A stretch of 64,000 bases of DNA, taken from NCBI RefSeq assembly GCF_902459505.1, contig NC_047094.1, positions 67,725,006 through 67,789,005 of the forward strand, in the 5' to 3' direction. The notes below the pieces were generated by a model. The model made no database searches. It was not told the origin of the DNA and saw only the letters and a program-made list of their open reading frames with translations. This DNA comes from Geotrypetes seraphini. Taxonomy: Eukaryota; Chordata; Amphibia; Gymnophiona; Dermophiidae. This document shows, in pieces, positions 23,055-34,313 of the stretch. A program made the position numbers and the translations under genes. Each line of letters starts with the position of its first letter. The stretch's first letter is position 1.

Positions 23055-25360
23055 AAGTTCCTGCAAAGGGACCTGGACAAGCTGGAAGAGTGGGCAAACA
23101 AATGGCAAATGCGCTTTAACGTGGAAAAATGTAAGGTCATGCATATAGGGAAAAAGAATCCGTTGTTCAACTACAAATTGGGGGGGGCATTGTTGGGAGA
23201 CAGCGGTCTTGAGAGGGATTTGGGTGTGCTGGTGGATGCATCACTGAAGCCATCTGCACAGTGCACAGCAGCCTCAAAAAAAGCCAACAGGATGCTGGGC
23301 ATCATAAAGAGGGGCATAACAACCAGGACGCGGGAAGTCATCATGCCATTGTATCGAGCGATGGTGCGTCCACATCTGGAATACTGCGTTCAATATTGGT
23401 CGCTATATTCCCTACGGTTAGAAGAATCTCCTTCCCCTTTTAAGGAAGGAATAACTTCTTCTTCCCCCCAATCATTGTCATTATCTGGTCTGGAGGTTTC
23501 AGGACAATCCCTGGGGCAAGCTAAAGAACTAACCCCAGTGCAGATGATTACTGGGCAAAGCTCGGACGTTCTCCCCAAGGATAAAGTGATCACTTTAAAT
23601 GATGTTTGGCTTAGCATTAACAGAATAGAGTCATCTTTACAAAAAACCGTTTTGAACTTATGTCAATTTTCATCTGATGTAACTGTGAAAATTAAAGAAC
23701 AAGATAAAAAAATTGGAGAAACAGCTGTAAAGGTTGAAAAGTTAGATCAGGCAGTAGGTAATTTACAAGCCAGTGCTGTTTCTAATATAAAGGATAGTAT
23801 GATGATACATGCTAAATTAGAAAAAATGGAAAATGCTATTAGAGTTAAGAATCTTCGCTTGTTAAATTTTCCAATCACACATTACCTCTCTTCAATGGAA
23901 CTCTTGAGAATGTATTTGAGGGAAATATTACATTATAATAAAGTGGAGACCTTTGAGGTCGAAAATTTATATTACATCTCAAGAGATTCCAAAGAAAAGG
24001 TAGATGAAGGTGGAATGGATAGAATAGTATCACCTGAGAGTTTGAATGTATCACAGTTTTTGGAGTCATCTAAAGACATAATTGAGAAACGAGCAACTCT
24101 TCTCGTGACCTTTAAGACAGAGCTTGAGAAGCAAGATATCTTGAAATTATATTTCCTGAAAAAGCAAGAGATGTTTTGTGGTCAACGGGTGATAATTTTT
24201 CCAGATGTCTCTAGACAAACCCAGTTTAAGAGGAAACAGTTCCTTCAGCTAAAGCCAAAGGTTTTGGCAGTCGGAGCTACTTTCTTTTTAAAATTTCCAT
24301 GTAAATGCCTGATTTCATATGAAAGTGATAAATATGTGTTTTTTGAGCCAGCCCAGGTGGAAGATTTTATTAAAGAGAAACCTTTGTTGAAAGTTTAAAT
24401 TTCTAATATTTAGTTTATTTTTGGAGGATGATGTATAATATATATAAAAGCCATTTGCCTGTTCCTAGATAGTAGATAGAAAGATTTGCTTTGATGTTTT
24501 ATTAGTACTGGCGATCAGCTTTAATGTGGACTAGGATATAGTTGTATTAGTTTCCTTATATATGATGTTAATTCCCGTTTGGGAATTTACATTTGTTCTA
24601 TTTGTGTTCATTCATGTAGGTTTGTTACTAAGATATTGTAATGAATAATCTAATAAATATAAAATAAAAAAAATAAAAAAAAAAAACAATATTGGTCGCT
24701 GTACCTCAAGAAGGACATGGCGGTACTTGAGAGAGTCCAAAGGAGAGCAATCAAACTGGTAAGAGGGCTGGAACACTGCCCATACGCCGAGAGGTTGGAT
24801 AGGCTGGGGCTCTTCTCTCTGGAAAAAAGGAGGCTCAGGGGAGATATGATAGAGACCTTCAAGATCATGAGGGGCATGGAGAGGGTGGATAGGGACAGAT
24901 TCTTCAGACTGAAGAGGACAACAGGTACGAGGGGGCATTCGGAGAAACTGAAGGGAGATAGGTTCAAAACAAATGCAAAGAAGTTTTTTTTCACCCAAAG
25001 GGTCGTGGACACTTGGAGTGATCAGGTAGAGTACGGTACAAGGATTCAAGCAGGGATTGGACGGATTCCTGAGGGATAAAGGGATCGTGGGATACTGAGA
25101 GAGGTGCTGGGATGTATCACAGGTATAGAAAGCTAACCAGGTAATAAGTATAGAAACCCAACCAGGTCGTGCATGTGCAAGACTGGAGGGTTAGGACTTC
25201 GATGGGAAGCTAGGACTTAAATGGGAAACCAGGGTGGCAAGGGGACCCCATCTGGGGATTCAGACAGGTCTTGACCTGTTTGGGCCGCCGCGGGAGCGGA
25301 CTGCTGGGCAGGATGGACCTGTGGTCTGACCCGGCGGAGGCATTGCTTATGTTCTTATGT
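23055..25360 (+). mobile_element. CR1 LINE, 3' part, nested in DIRS and split by an L1
   Basis: The first piece (23055-23408) encodes LDKLEEWANKWQMRFNVEKC, then KVMHIGKKNP, and continues to RPHLEYCVQYWSL. The second (24675-25361) resumes with LERVQRRAIKLVRGLE and RRLRGDMIETF and ends in the tail GCTTATGTTCTTATG. The copy is 5'-truncated. The region 25080-25260 is 3' UTR. DIRS sequence flanks it on both sides. Confidence 0.85.
23409..24688 (+). mobile_element. L1-type ORF1-only element (HAL1-like)
   Basis: About 325 codons read in one open frame to 24398. There is a coiled-coil-like stretch (about 23640-23840, Lys/Glu/Leu/Val-rich, KVEKLDQAVGNLQ), an RRM-like part (RVKNLRLLNFPI) and an L1 ORF1 C-terminal domain (FPDVSRQTQFKRKQFLQLK). 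The 3' UTR runs directly into an A-rich end (24640-24686) with no ORF2. The 14 bp target duplication CAATATTGGTCGCT is seen at 23391-23404 and 24687-24700. The upstream part of the open frame (from 23109) is CR1 sequence, not ORF1. The product would be an RNA-binding trimer. Confidence 0.8.
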
Positions 25361-27922
25361 CCTCCGGAACATCCTCCAAGAGAGTATCCTTCCAACTTGA
25401 CCCAGACCGCCCTTCTTCTTCAGGAAGCCCAGGCTTTGCTCTGGCTTCGTGCCATCGAGCCGGTCCCTGTGGACCAACAGAACAAGGGTTTTTACTCCCG
25501 GTACTTCCTTGTTCCGAAGAAGATGGACGACCTGCGTCCTATTTTGGACCTCAGGGTGCTCAACAAGTTTCTGGTCAGGGAGAAGTTTTGCATGTTGACC
25601 CTGGCTTCTCTCTATCCCCTCCTTGAACAGAACGACTGGTTATTCTCTCTGGATCTCAAGGAGGCCTACACTCATATTCCCATCCATCTGGCCTTCCGTC
25701 AATACCTCAGATTTCGGGTGGGACATCTTCATCTTCAATACAGAGTGCTCCCTTTCAGCCTGGCTTCATCTCCCAGAGTCTTCACCAAGTGCCTGGTTGT
25801 AGTGGCCGCAGCACTCAGGAACCATGGTCTTCAGGTGTTTCCCTACCTCGAAGTCCTGACTCATCAAGGATTCCACGTCTCCGGGTGTCGTCCAGGCGAC
25901 CCAGAGGACGATCTGGTTCCTGCAGAGTTTGGGATTTGAGATCAACTTTCCCAAATCCCATCTGCAACCTTCCCAGACTCTTCCCTTCATTGGAGCTGTT
26001 CTGGATACTATTCAACTCAGAGTGTTCCTTCTTCCTCAACGCCTGGCGGCTCTTCTTCATCTTTGTCACTCCGTCTCCTCTCGCCCATCCATCTCGGCGA
26101 GACACATGATGGTGCTTCTGGGCCACATGGCCTCTACAGTACACGTGACTCCTTTTGCCAGACTTCACCTGCGGATTCCTCAGTGGACCCTGGCATCTCA
26201 ATGGACGCAGACCTCAGACCCTCTGACTCGACACATTCAGGTCACTCCTGCTCTCCTGCAGTCTCTTCACTGGTGGATGCTCTCTTCCAATCTCTCCAGA
26301 GGTTTGCTATTTCACATGCCTCTCCATCACAAGGAGCCTCAACATGCCTCCTTGTCCTCTGTTTGGACTATCTTTTGCACCTGTCTCAATCTGGCCTCAA
26401 GTCTACATCGATACGAGTCCATCTTAGTGCAATTGCTGCTTTCAATCATCCTCTTCAAGGGAAACCTCTTTCTGCACATCCTGTGGTTTCCAGGTTCATG
26501 AAAGGACTTTTCCATGTCAATCCTCCCCTCAAACCGCCTCCAGTCGTTTGGGACCTCAATGTTGTTCTTTCTCAGCTTATGAAGCCTCCATTTGAACCTC
26601 TTAACAAGGCTCCTCTGAAGTATCTCACTTGGAAGGTGGTGTTTCTCATTGGCCTCACATCTGCTCGTCGAGTTAGTGAGCTTCAAGCATTGGTTGCGGA
26701 TCCGCCTTTTACAGTGTATCATCATGACAAGTTGGTCCTTCGCACTCATCCCAAATTCCTCCCCAAGGTGGTCTCGGAATTTCATCTGAATCAATCCATT
26801 GTTCTTCCTGTGTTTTTTCCCAAGCCTCATTCTCTTCCTGGAGAATCAGCTCTTCACACTCTGGACTGTAAGCGTGCTTTGGCTTTCTACCTGGAACGCA
26901 CCAAGCCACACAGGACTGCTCCCCAACTTTTCATCTCCTTCGATCCGAACAAGTTGGGACGCCCTATCTCTAAGCGTACCATCTCCAACTGGATGGTGGC
27001 TTGTATCTCTTTCTGCTATGCCCAGGCTGGATTACCCCTTCACAGTAAAGTCACAGCCCATAAGGTCAGAGCAATGGCTGCCTCTGTTGCCTTCCTCAGA
27101 TTGACACCGATTGAGGAGATTTGTAAGGCTACCACTTGGTCCTTGGTTCACACCTTCACTTCTCATTATTGTCTGGATATTTTCTCCAGACGGGATGGAC
27201 AGTTTGGTCAAACAGTGTTACAAAATTTATTCTCCTAAGTTGCCAACTCTCCCACCATCCCATTTGGGTTGGCTTGGAGGTCTCCCACTAGTGAGAATAC
27301 CTGCCTGCTTGTCCTGGGATAAAGCAATGTTACTTACTGTAACAGTTGTTATCCAGGGACAGCAGGCAGCTATTCTCACGTCCCACCCACCTCCCCTTGG
27401 TTGGCTTCTCTGCTAGCTATCTGAACTGAGGAGACGCGCCCGGTGCATCGGGTGGGAAGGCACTTGCGCATGCGCGGTGTGGGCAACTCGAAACTTCTAA
27501 GAATTTCTACAAGCACTTATGCTTGTGAGATGTCCGCATCGGGGCTCTGTTGGATGATGTCACCCCCACTAGTGAGAATAGCTGCCTGCTGTCCCTGGAT
27601 AACAACTGTTACGGTAAGTAACATTGCTTTCCAGATATTGCTTCTGATCCTCCTTGTTAATGTGTACTCTTCCCCCATTTGGTTTTTCTATTCTCATTTA
27701 TATATCTATCAAAAGGTTTTATCACCTGTCTCTTCTGATTGGGCAATATTCTCCTCTCTTTGAGCCTTTACCTATCTAATTGTCTTTAATGTCCTACCTC
27801 AATACCCTCCCACCCCTTTTGTTCTGGTAGTTTTCTTGTCGTCATCCTCTTATATCTGTTTATTTATTTGGGCAATATTTTCCTCTCAAACCTCTGATCA
27901 TTTTCCTGTATAATTGTTCTTT

Positions 27923-27995
27923 CTTATTTATGTTTTCCTTGTAAATTACTTAGGTCTTAGGCGGTGTAGGAATTTTTAAAATAAATAAATTAAAT
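27923..27995 (+). mobile_element. LINE/SINE 3' tail with (AAAT)n
   Basis: TTGTAAATTACTTAGGTCTT, then GGCGGTG, then AAAATAAATAAATTAAA resembles the shared 3' end of L2-type LINEs and their SINE partners. Short fragment. Confidence 0.4.
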
Positions 27996-28127
27996 ACCTC
28001 CCTTTTGTTTGTTCTAGTAATTCTCTTGTCCTCCTGTGTTTATTTCCTGATGTTACTTGTTTTGCTATGTTTTTTTCTCTTATTTCGTGGCTGACCCATA
28101 ATTCATTCAGTCTTTTTTTGCTAATAG

Positions 28128-28316
28128 GATGAGTAGCTTAATGGGTTATTGCAGTAGCCTGAGATCCAGGGGAACTGGGTTTGATCCCCACTGCAGCTCC
28201 TTATGCCTCTAGGCAAGCCACTTAACCTGCCATTGTCCCGGAAACAAAATAAGTAGCTGTATATGATTGTAATAACAGAAAGGCGGTATATCAAATCCCA
28301 TCTCCTTTCCCTTAAT
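28128..28316 (+). mobile_element. tRNA-derived SINE
   Basis: An A-box-like GTAGCTTAATGGGTTA is followed by the B-box-like GGGTTTGATCCCC (28178-28190). The body has AGGCAAGCCACTTAACC and the tail is GCGGTATATCAAATCCC. Same family tail as the - strand SINE at 7379. Confidence 0.75.
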
Positions 28317-29364
28317 ACACCTGACACAAGAATTTATTTGATGCCACTTCAGTTCTCCTTTTCATTGCTCTCCATAGTTCTTTATTTATGTGTTGATTAG
28401 TGGTGCCCCAGCTTATTCTCCTAATTGATCCCAAAGCTGTCACTTTACCACACATGTAGCTACCCAATTAATAACAAAACGTCATCTTGCATGCTGTTAA
28501 TTTGAATGGTTTCTGACAAGTTTGTTTCTCCTCTTCTGATGAGGGTAGCTTACAGGTTACAAATAGTGTGGTAGAAAAACTAAATATATTAAAAACAAAA
28601 AAAACTGACACCCATTAAATATAAACAAAATAATGTATTACAAAATATCAGCCATCAAAGTTCATCAGAAGCTAATCTGTGAAGAAGAAAAATAAGCTTC
28701 AGCATGGTGAAACACTAACACGAGGCATGGAAATATCTTGAAATGTATTCATGCACCAGCTTGGTGTGGAACCTGGGTTTCTGAACCTAAAATTTCTCTG
28801 CCATGTCCCGCCAACAGGAAGTGGCATCAGAGAGATGGGATGTGACAGAGGAAAGGCCCCACCAAACGGTATGGCAGCTTTCAGGCAATCTCTGCTGTGA
28901 TCCCCACCACTGGGCTGCCTTGGTGCATTGGGGGAGGGGAGAGTGATGCTGAACCTCGGGGATCAGGTGTGTGCAAATTCAAGTAGTCCTGGGAATTTTG
29001 CACTGCACTGAATACGTCAGGCCATAACAGAAGTTCAAAATGAAGGGTCCCAAGCAAAATATAGGGAAGGGCTCCCAGAGCAGGGATTTTGTCTCGGAAA
29101 ATATAGGAATAGCTATAAGTGGGGTCCACGAACACTGCAGTTTGCTTGGGTGGGATTTATACTGCTGATAATGGAGAAATACTTGCTCATAAAGATATGT
29201 GTGGATTACCTATCCACATGGATAAGAAGAATGTTATAATTATCTTTGCCCCCAATCCAATATTTAATGCACAGTTCATGTCAGGGTTTTCACCTTCACA
29301 AAACTTTTTAAGAACACGCCACAACAGCTCTCTATTAATTAAGGCCAGAATTTATTGGGTTTTT
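28317..29364. other. LIPE intron, nothing recognised
   Basis: No supported exon or repeat. A motif AACAGGAAGTGG is present at 28813. Confidence 0.4.
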
Positions 29365-29905
29365 TTTGGGGGGGGGTTTATAATTTCTTTATTCATTTTT
29401 AAACTTACATCAAATGTACAGTAAATATCAACCAAATATAATACAACATCACTTGAAAAATTTTCAATATCATTCACCAAGAAGATTTAACCCCCACCCC
29501 CTCCCAAATTCATATACAACTTATACCACATGAAAATAATATCTTACGACAATCATCTATATATTCTTAATGGAAAAACAAGAAATCCCCCCCCAAATCC
29601 ACATGTGTATTAAGATTGGGAAAAGTGTAACTTATTCATTACTATAATTTAATAAAGGTCCCCACACATCCTTAAATTTATTATAATAACCTTTTTGAAC
29701 AGCCAACGCTCTTTCCATTTTATACACATGACAAACTGAAGACCACCAAAAACAATAATTTAGTCTTCTACAGTCCTTCCAATTATGTGTTATTTGTTGG
29801 ATGGCAACTCCTGTTAATATCAATAAAAGCTTATTATTATTAGCAGATATTTGACATTTAGCTCTCATAGACATGCCAAATAAAATTGTGTCATATGACA
29901 ATGCT
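29365..29905 (-). mobile_element. L1 LINE 3' end (ORF2 C-terminus)
   Basis: The - strand frame 29901 to 29632 reads ILTGVAIQQITHNWKDCRRL, then NYCFWWSSVCHVYKMERALA and WGPLLNYSNE. This is the C-terminal tail of a vertebrate L1 ORF2. The 3' UTR continues to about 29365. A G-run lies at 29369-29378. Confidence 0.75.
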
Positions 29906-30517
29906 ACATGGTTCTTGGATCCATTTCTTTTATCACCATAAGTCTATAAATGGCTTCCAAGACACTGGGTTTATTGGAAAGCTATGTCTAGAAATGCTTA
30001 TCTTGCTTCTAAGTTAGTTGTCCATCTTCATGTCTTTTATTGTTTTCTGTTTCTTCTTCAGAATAGTAGTTACCCTATAGGACTGGACCATAACAAAACC
30101 TCTCTTATCTTGGCTAAACTGATTGGGGGATTTATTTCTATATGTGCTGTTTGACCCTAGTTCACCACCTAGTTCAAATTTCTGGGACCCTACATCATAC
30201 AAACTCCTAATTCTTCCTCAGTCCTTTTTGTCTTTGATATGCTAGTATCTTATTCCTTGTGCACCTGTGTTCTGAATTGCCCACTGTACTTTACAATCTC
30301 CCATCTCACCCCCTGTTTCCCTCTTTTTCTACCCTTGCAGTATTCTACTCTTGACCTGACATAAACCTCAGAACCCCAACTCTGTCTCCCTTGCACTTTT
30401 TGCGTCCCTCATTTTTGGACCTCATATAGAGACCCCAGTTTCATCCTGTTTCCTTCTATGTCTCCCACTGACTTCTGTTCCTGACTTTACCCTAAATCTT
30501 GCTCTCATTCCTTACAG
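29906..30517. other. LIPE last intron, nothing recognised
   Basis: It ends in the pyrimidine tract and acceptor CATTCCTTACAG of the last LIPE exon. Confidence 0.5.
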
Positions 30518-30814
30518 GCTTGTGCCCTGGACCCTATACTTGATGACTCTGTGATGTTTGCTAAGCGGCTACAGGCCCTGGGGCAACCAGTGACACTGCA
30601 GGTGGTTGAAGACCTGCCCCATGGCTTCCTTAGTCTCTCGCAACTGTCCCGTGAGACCAAAGAAGCAACTACAGTCTGTATTGAGTGCATCCGCCAAATC
30701 TTCTTGGCAGATCCCCCACCTCCCGTGGTCCGAAAGCACCGTCGGCTGGAGAGGATGCCAGCACTACCATATGAAGGAAAGACACCTGTGGCTGAGCGAG
30801 AGATTGGGGCATAA
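30518..30814 (+). CDS. LIPE: Hormone-sensitive lipase, last coding exon
   Basis: Phase 0 join from VHIV to [20 protein letters not shown]. The exon contains the catalytic Asp in ALDP and the catalytic His in DLPHGFLSL, completing the Ser-Asp-His triad with the exon at 7778. It continues [19 protein letters not shown] and ends [21 protein letters not shown] then TAA (30812-30814). The mammalian C-terminus is Gly/Ala-rich; this one is different and charged. Confidence 0.96.
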   Translation, partial: ACALDPILDDSVMFAKRLQALGQPVTLQVVEDLPHGFLSLSQLSRETKEATTVCIECIRQIFLADPPPPVVRKHRRLERMPALPYEGKTPVAEREIGA

Positions 30815-32335
30815 AAATCTGTGAAATGCTGTCTCTGTACTGTAGGAGGAGAGTGCAGTCATTCTCATATGGTCTGACACCTTGCATTAGGAAGCCTTAT
30901 AACCCCTTCTCCTCACCAATAAAGTCCATTAAAAGAACAAAGCACAAACCTGTTCAGACTGATGAGGACAAGACTCTCCCAGGCTAGGGGAGAGGAAAGA
31001 GGACAGAACAGTTGAACAGTGTACACTCCTGCTTCCTGTGAAGTTGGAAGTGGAACAGAAGGTCCATCCTGCCCCTACTTCTGCACTTTCTTCTACTCAA
31101 AGATAGGAAGACAGCGCTGGGGAAGGATTTTTTTGGGGAAAAAGGGGGGGGGGGACAAAGTGTATCTGTGTTTTTCTGCTCTGGAAAGTATCGGAACCTT
31201 TCCATAGCTGTGGTAAGGATTATAATGGGAGGGAGAGGAAAGTATGATTTCATGCTGCCTCCTCCAGATCTATGACAATGGGCAAAGAGCCCACCTTTGT
31301 TTAGGGGAAGGGGGACTGGAGTTCAAAACCAAAAGAGTGTTTAAGAGTACAGAGCTAATTTCATGCAAGATTCTTCTGCTACCAGCTGATCTTCATTACT
31401 AAAGAAAAGGAGCCTGAGAGAACTTTGGTGACTCCCTGTTTTACGTTAGGAAAAAAGCTGCAGGCCATATACCCTGTGCAGCCCTTTTGATTCTAAACTT
31501 ACCTTAAGTGTCTAAGGGAACAAAGGAATACACTTTGTTCATTCATACTGCTGCACATACACCAAACTCCCCAGCGTTGGCTAGAAAAGGATGTATGCTC
31601 AGAAATATGGACCCACTGATCTGGCCCATGTTAGGTTGCAAGGAAGAAATGTCTGATATCTTAATATCAGTGAATATGGAGCAGAAGGGCCTAGTCAAGC
31701 TCTGGGCCATTCCAGTGACTATGGTGCTGCCCTGCCCTAGCTTGCCACTTCCATTTTGTTCTGATGTATAGAAGCTGTTGCACAAATGCAGATGCTCATA
31801 TAAAAAAATAAGAAGAATGCACATTTGTGTCCACCCTCCCCATTCCATCAATTTGAGGCCCCAGAGCAATGACATTTCAGAAGGGGTGGGTGATGAGTGA
31901 GGAACACTGAAGGGAGCTCTTGGGAACTCAGCAGAATAATGGGGTTGGGACATGCCTCTTTTACTTCTATCCTGCTTTTAGTTCTTTTTATTGTTGTTAT
32001 ATTGGTTGGTCCCTTTACAGCCAGGGTGCCACTCCAAGGGACCTACCATGAAACCATATGATCTGACTCAGGAATGAATGGGCCTGATGCCTGAATTATA
32101 TCTCTTAACTGTGCACCTAAGTTGGTGGGACGGGAGGTCTACGGTGACTGTTACTTCTTGGTTCTTTAACTGCAACAGTGAACCACCCTGTTTCAGAAAA
32201 AATAAACCCCAAGAGACTGGTTTTCTAAAGAATGGACCAAACCCCCATCCCCTGTCCCCTCAGGATATCTTTGCACAATTCTTCTGTGAGTTCTGGAAAA
32301 ATTTGTAAATAAATAACCTCTTTAATCTATCATTG
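30815..32335 (+). other. LIPE: LIPE 3' UTR (probable)
   Basis: This repeat-free stretch follows the stop codon. AATAAA occurs at 30918-30923 (proximal). A distal AATAAATAA cluster near 32307-32315 is followed by GT-rich sequence (TTGCCAGTGGTTGTGGTGAG), which looks like a good poly(A) site. Which site is used cannot be told from sequence. Confidence 0.6.
32309..32314 (+). terminator. Probable distal LIPE poly(A) signal
   Basis: AATAAA about 30-50 bases before a GT-rich element. The proximal alternative lies at 30918. Confidence 0.5.
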
Positions 32336-32695
32336 GCCTCTGTTGCCAGTGGTTGTGGTGAGATTCTTTAATAAGCTTGTACCAGGAATTAGGACATGTA
32401 GTTTAGGTGAGCTGGAAATTGCTTCTTGTAACTCACCACTACAGGGGACAATTGTTTGCACAAGTGGTTAGTGCCCAAGTGAAGTCACTGCTCATCTGTG
32501 TGTGTAGTGTGTCATCTTAAAAACCTGCATCCTTTTGAACCTCTATTGCAATTTGGTTCTAAGGCAAAACCATTTAAAATCTTTCCAATATTTTTTATCT
32601 GAGAAATAAGGTGTTTCCTAAGGGATGCATTGAACCAATCCTGGTTTTACTCAAGCAATCAGGACATATAATTCTTGTGTGTCTAAGAAAGTTTG

Positions 32696-33315
32696 CTATG
32701 TTTAATTGAGAGCACTGTCGCCACGGAAGAAAAAACCTCAGGTTCTATTATGGGCAGAGCAAAATGCTCAAACCTCCACCTCCCACATCATTGGCAAAAA
32801 ACTTCCGTAGGTGATGTGTAGTGCCACAACCTGTGTCGGTGCAGGACTAAAACAACTACTCTAACATACTGAGTGTTAATGAAATATAGCCGACGTTTCA
32901 CGGTAAAGACCGTTTCTTCAGGGCTTATGGATTTTCACTGTCCAATACGTTTAATGAGTTGCTTGCGTTTGTACTCCTGCTTCCCACTTCTGCTACAAAC
33001 GCAAGCAACTCATTGGACAGTGAAAATCCATAAGCCCTGAAGAAACGGTCTTTACCGTGAAACGTCGGCTATATTTCATTAACACTCAGTACGTTAGTTG
33101 AGTAGTTGTTTTAGTCCTGCACCGACACAGGTTGTGACACTACACATCACCTACGGAAGTTTTTTGCCAATGATGTGGGAAGTGGAGGTTTGAGCATTTT
33201 ACTCTGCCCTTAATAGAACCTGAGGCTTTTTCTTCCGTGGTGACAGTGCTCTCAATTAAACATAGTGGAGTTGGTTCATGCATTATTATTTATTACCCAC
33301 TTTCACTGAATTGAA
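32696..33315. mobile_element. Giant foldback insertion with hammerhead-like motifs and 14 bp TSD
   Basis: The arms 32696-32973 and 32994-33265 are near-perfect reverse complements around a 20 base loop, followed by a 50 base AT-rich tail. The direct repeat TCTAAGAAAGTTTG flanks it exactly (32682-32695 and 33316-33329), so it entered as one piece by a target-primed or similar route. Each arm holds CTGAAGA, a stem ACGGT/ACCGT and GAAACGTC (33037-33066 on +, 32891-32921 on -), bordered by AGCC/GGCT that could form helix I. This resembles the hammerhead ribozyme of Penelope-like terminal repeats, with one extra A before stem II. Confidence 0.8.
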
Positions 33316-33351
33316 TCTAAGAAAGTTTGGAAATAAGGGCAATAACAAGGA

Positions 33352-33690
33352 TTAGAGTAGAGTAGCATAAGGGTTAAAGTAACGGACTGAGAATAAGGGA
33401 AGCCATAGCTTAACTCTCCACTGCCTCAGGTACAAACTCATGCCCTCTTTTACTAAGCCACAGTAGAGGTTTCTACTGCAGCCCAGGGCGCTAAAATACT
33501 CTGAGGCTCATAGGAATTCTATGAGCGTGGGAGCATTTTAGCGCTCTGGGCCATGGTAGAAACTTCTACTACAGTTTAGTAAAAGGGGGAGGGCGGGTTT
33601 AGATTAGAAGTTCTCCAGGGATAAGATACCTAAATGTAACTCACCTGGTGGGAGCTAAACCTAAAATCCTTAAATTTAACAGTTATCCTT
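33352..33690 (+). mobile_element. tRNA-type SINE, split by a MITE
   Basis: The head GTAGCATAAGGGTTAAAGTA and body up to CTCAGGTACAAACTCA (33441) resume after the MITE with TTCTCCAGGGATAAGATACC, then AAATGTAACTCACC. The B-box region is decayed. Confidence 0.5.
33442..33594. mobile_element. Hairpin MITE, GGGCTCCTTTTAC-related, in a SINE
   Basis: TIRs are GCCCTCTTTTACTAAGCC and the reverse complement of TTTAGTAAAAGGGGGAGGGC. The long inner arms include GGGCGCTAAAATACTC and GAGCATTTTAGCGCTC. Related to the family at 18614. Confidence 0.7.
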
Positions 33691-33865
33691 TTTTCATCAG
33701 ATCAGTGAAGAAATTACACTGAATTTAAATAGTACAAACTCATTAGAACTTATGTTGTCTCATACTGGCTGTAATGTTTTCTTTGTGGTGTTTCTGAAGA
33801 AGTTTGAGGCAAGCTTGAGATTTTCCACATATATAGTTTTCTGAAAAGTTTTTTGATATGCTTAT

Positions 33866-34105
33866 TGGGGAGAGAGGGCGCAGTGATTATAGCTACAGCC
33901 TCAGCACCCTGAGGTTGTAGGTTCAAACCCACACTGCTTCTTGTGACCCTGGGCAAGTCACTTAATCCCCCCCATTGCCCTAGGTACATTAGATAGATTG
34001 TGAGCCTAGAGAAAATGCTTGAGTACCTGAATAAATTCATGTAAACCATTCTGAGCTCCCCTGGGGAGAACGGTATAGAAAACTGAATAAATAAAATAAA
34101 TATTT
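33866..34105 (+). mobile_element. tRNA-derived SINE with AAATAAAT tail
   Basis: The B-box GGTTCAAACCC lies at about 33921. The body is TGACCCTGGGCAAGTCACTT, then TAGATAGATTGTGAGCCT. The 3' part ATTCTGAGCTCCCCTGGGGA ends in AATAAATAAAATAAAT. This is the best preserved SINE here. Confidence 0.85.
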
Positions 34106-34313
34106 GAGGGTGAGATAGTGATATTTGTTTGCTTATAGAAGCAGTTACCCTTATGCGGTGGACAAAACATGACTATGTTGGCAGGGGCACTCCTATACAA
34201 CTAACCAGAAAAGTGTTGGGGGGTTTTAAGTTCAAGTTTCAAGAATAATTCTGAATGGGTTTGACTACCGGCAATTTAGAAATCTATACTCCTTTATATT
34301 TATGGTTCTGAAG

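Larger units (their letters stand above)
20447..27632 (+). mobile_element. DIRS-type tyrosine-recombinase retrotransposon, fossil
   Basis: The left ITR 20447-20631 (from TTATCCCAGGACAAGCAGGC) and the right ITR 27423-27604 are reverse complements, and the right end runs on to about 27632. An internal complementary region at 27288-27390 matches the outer ends of both, the hallmark of DIRS. In order come a gag-like part (about 20689-22910, Ser/Pro/Arg-rich), RT (about 25400-25950, with FSLDLKEAY), and a tyrosine recombinase (26063-27238). The recombinase shows SARRVSEL, HKVRAMAAS and SHYCLDI, fitting the R, H-x-x-R and Tyr residues of the family. It is broken in the gag and RT parts (order of half a dozen breaks), while the recombinase part looks long and open. 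A CR1 with its own L1 insert sits inside (23055-25360). Moderately old. Confidence 0.88.

Noticed and set aside
26063-27238. 391-codon open frame as a host gene
   Set aside because: It carries tyrosine-recombinase motifs and lies between DIRS RT and the internal complementary region; it is the recombinase of the DIRS fossil.
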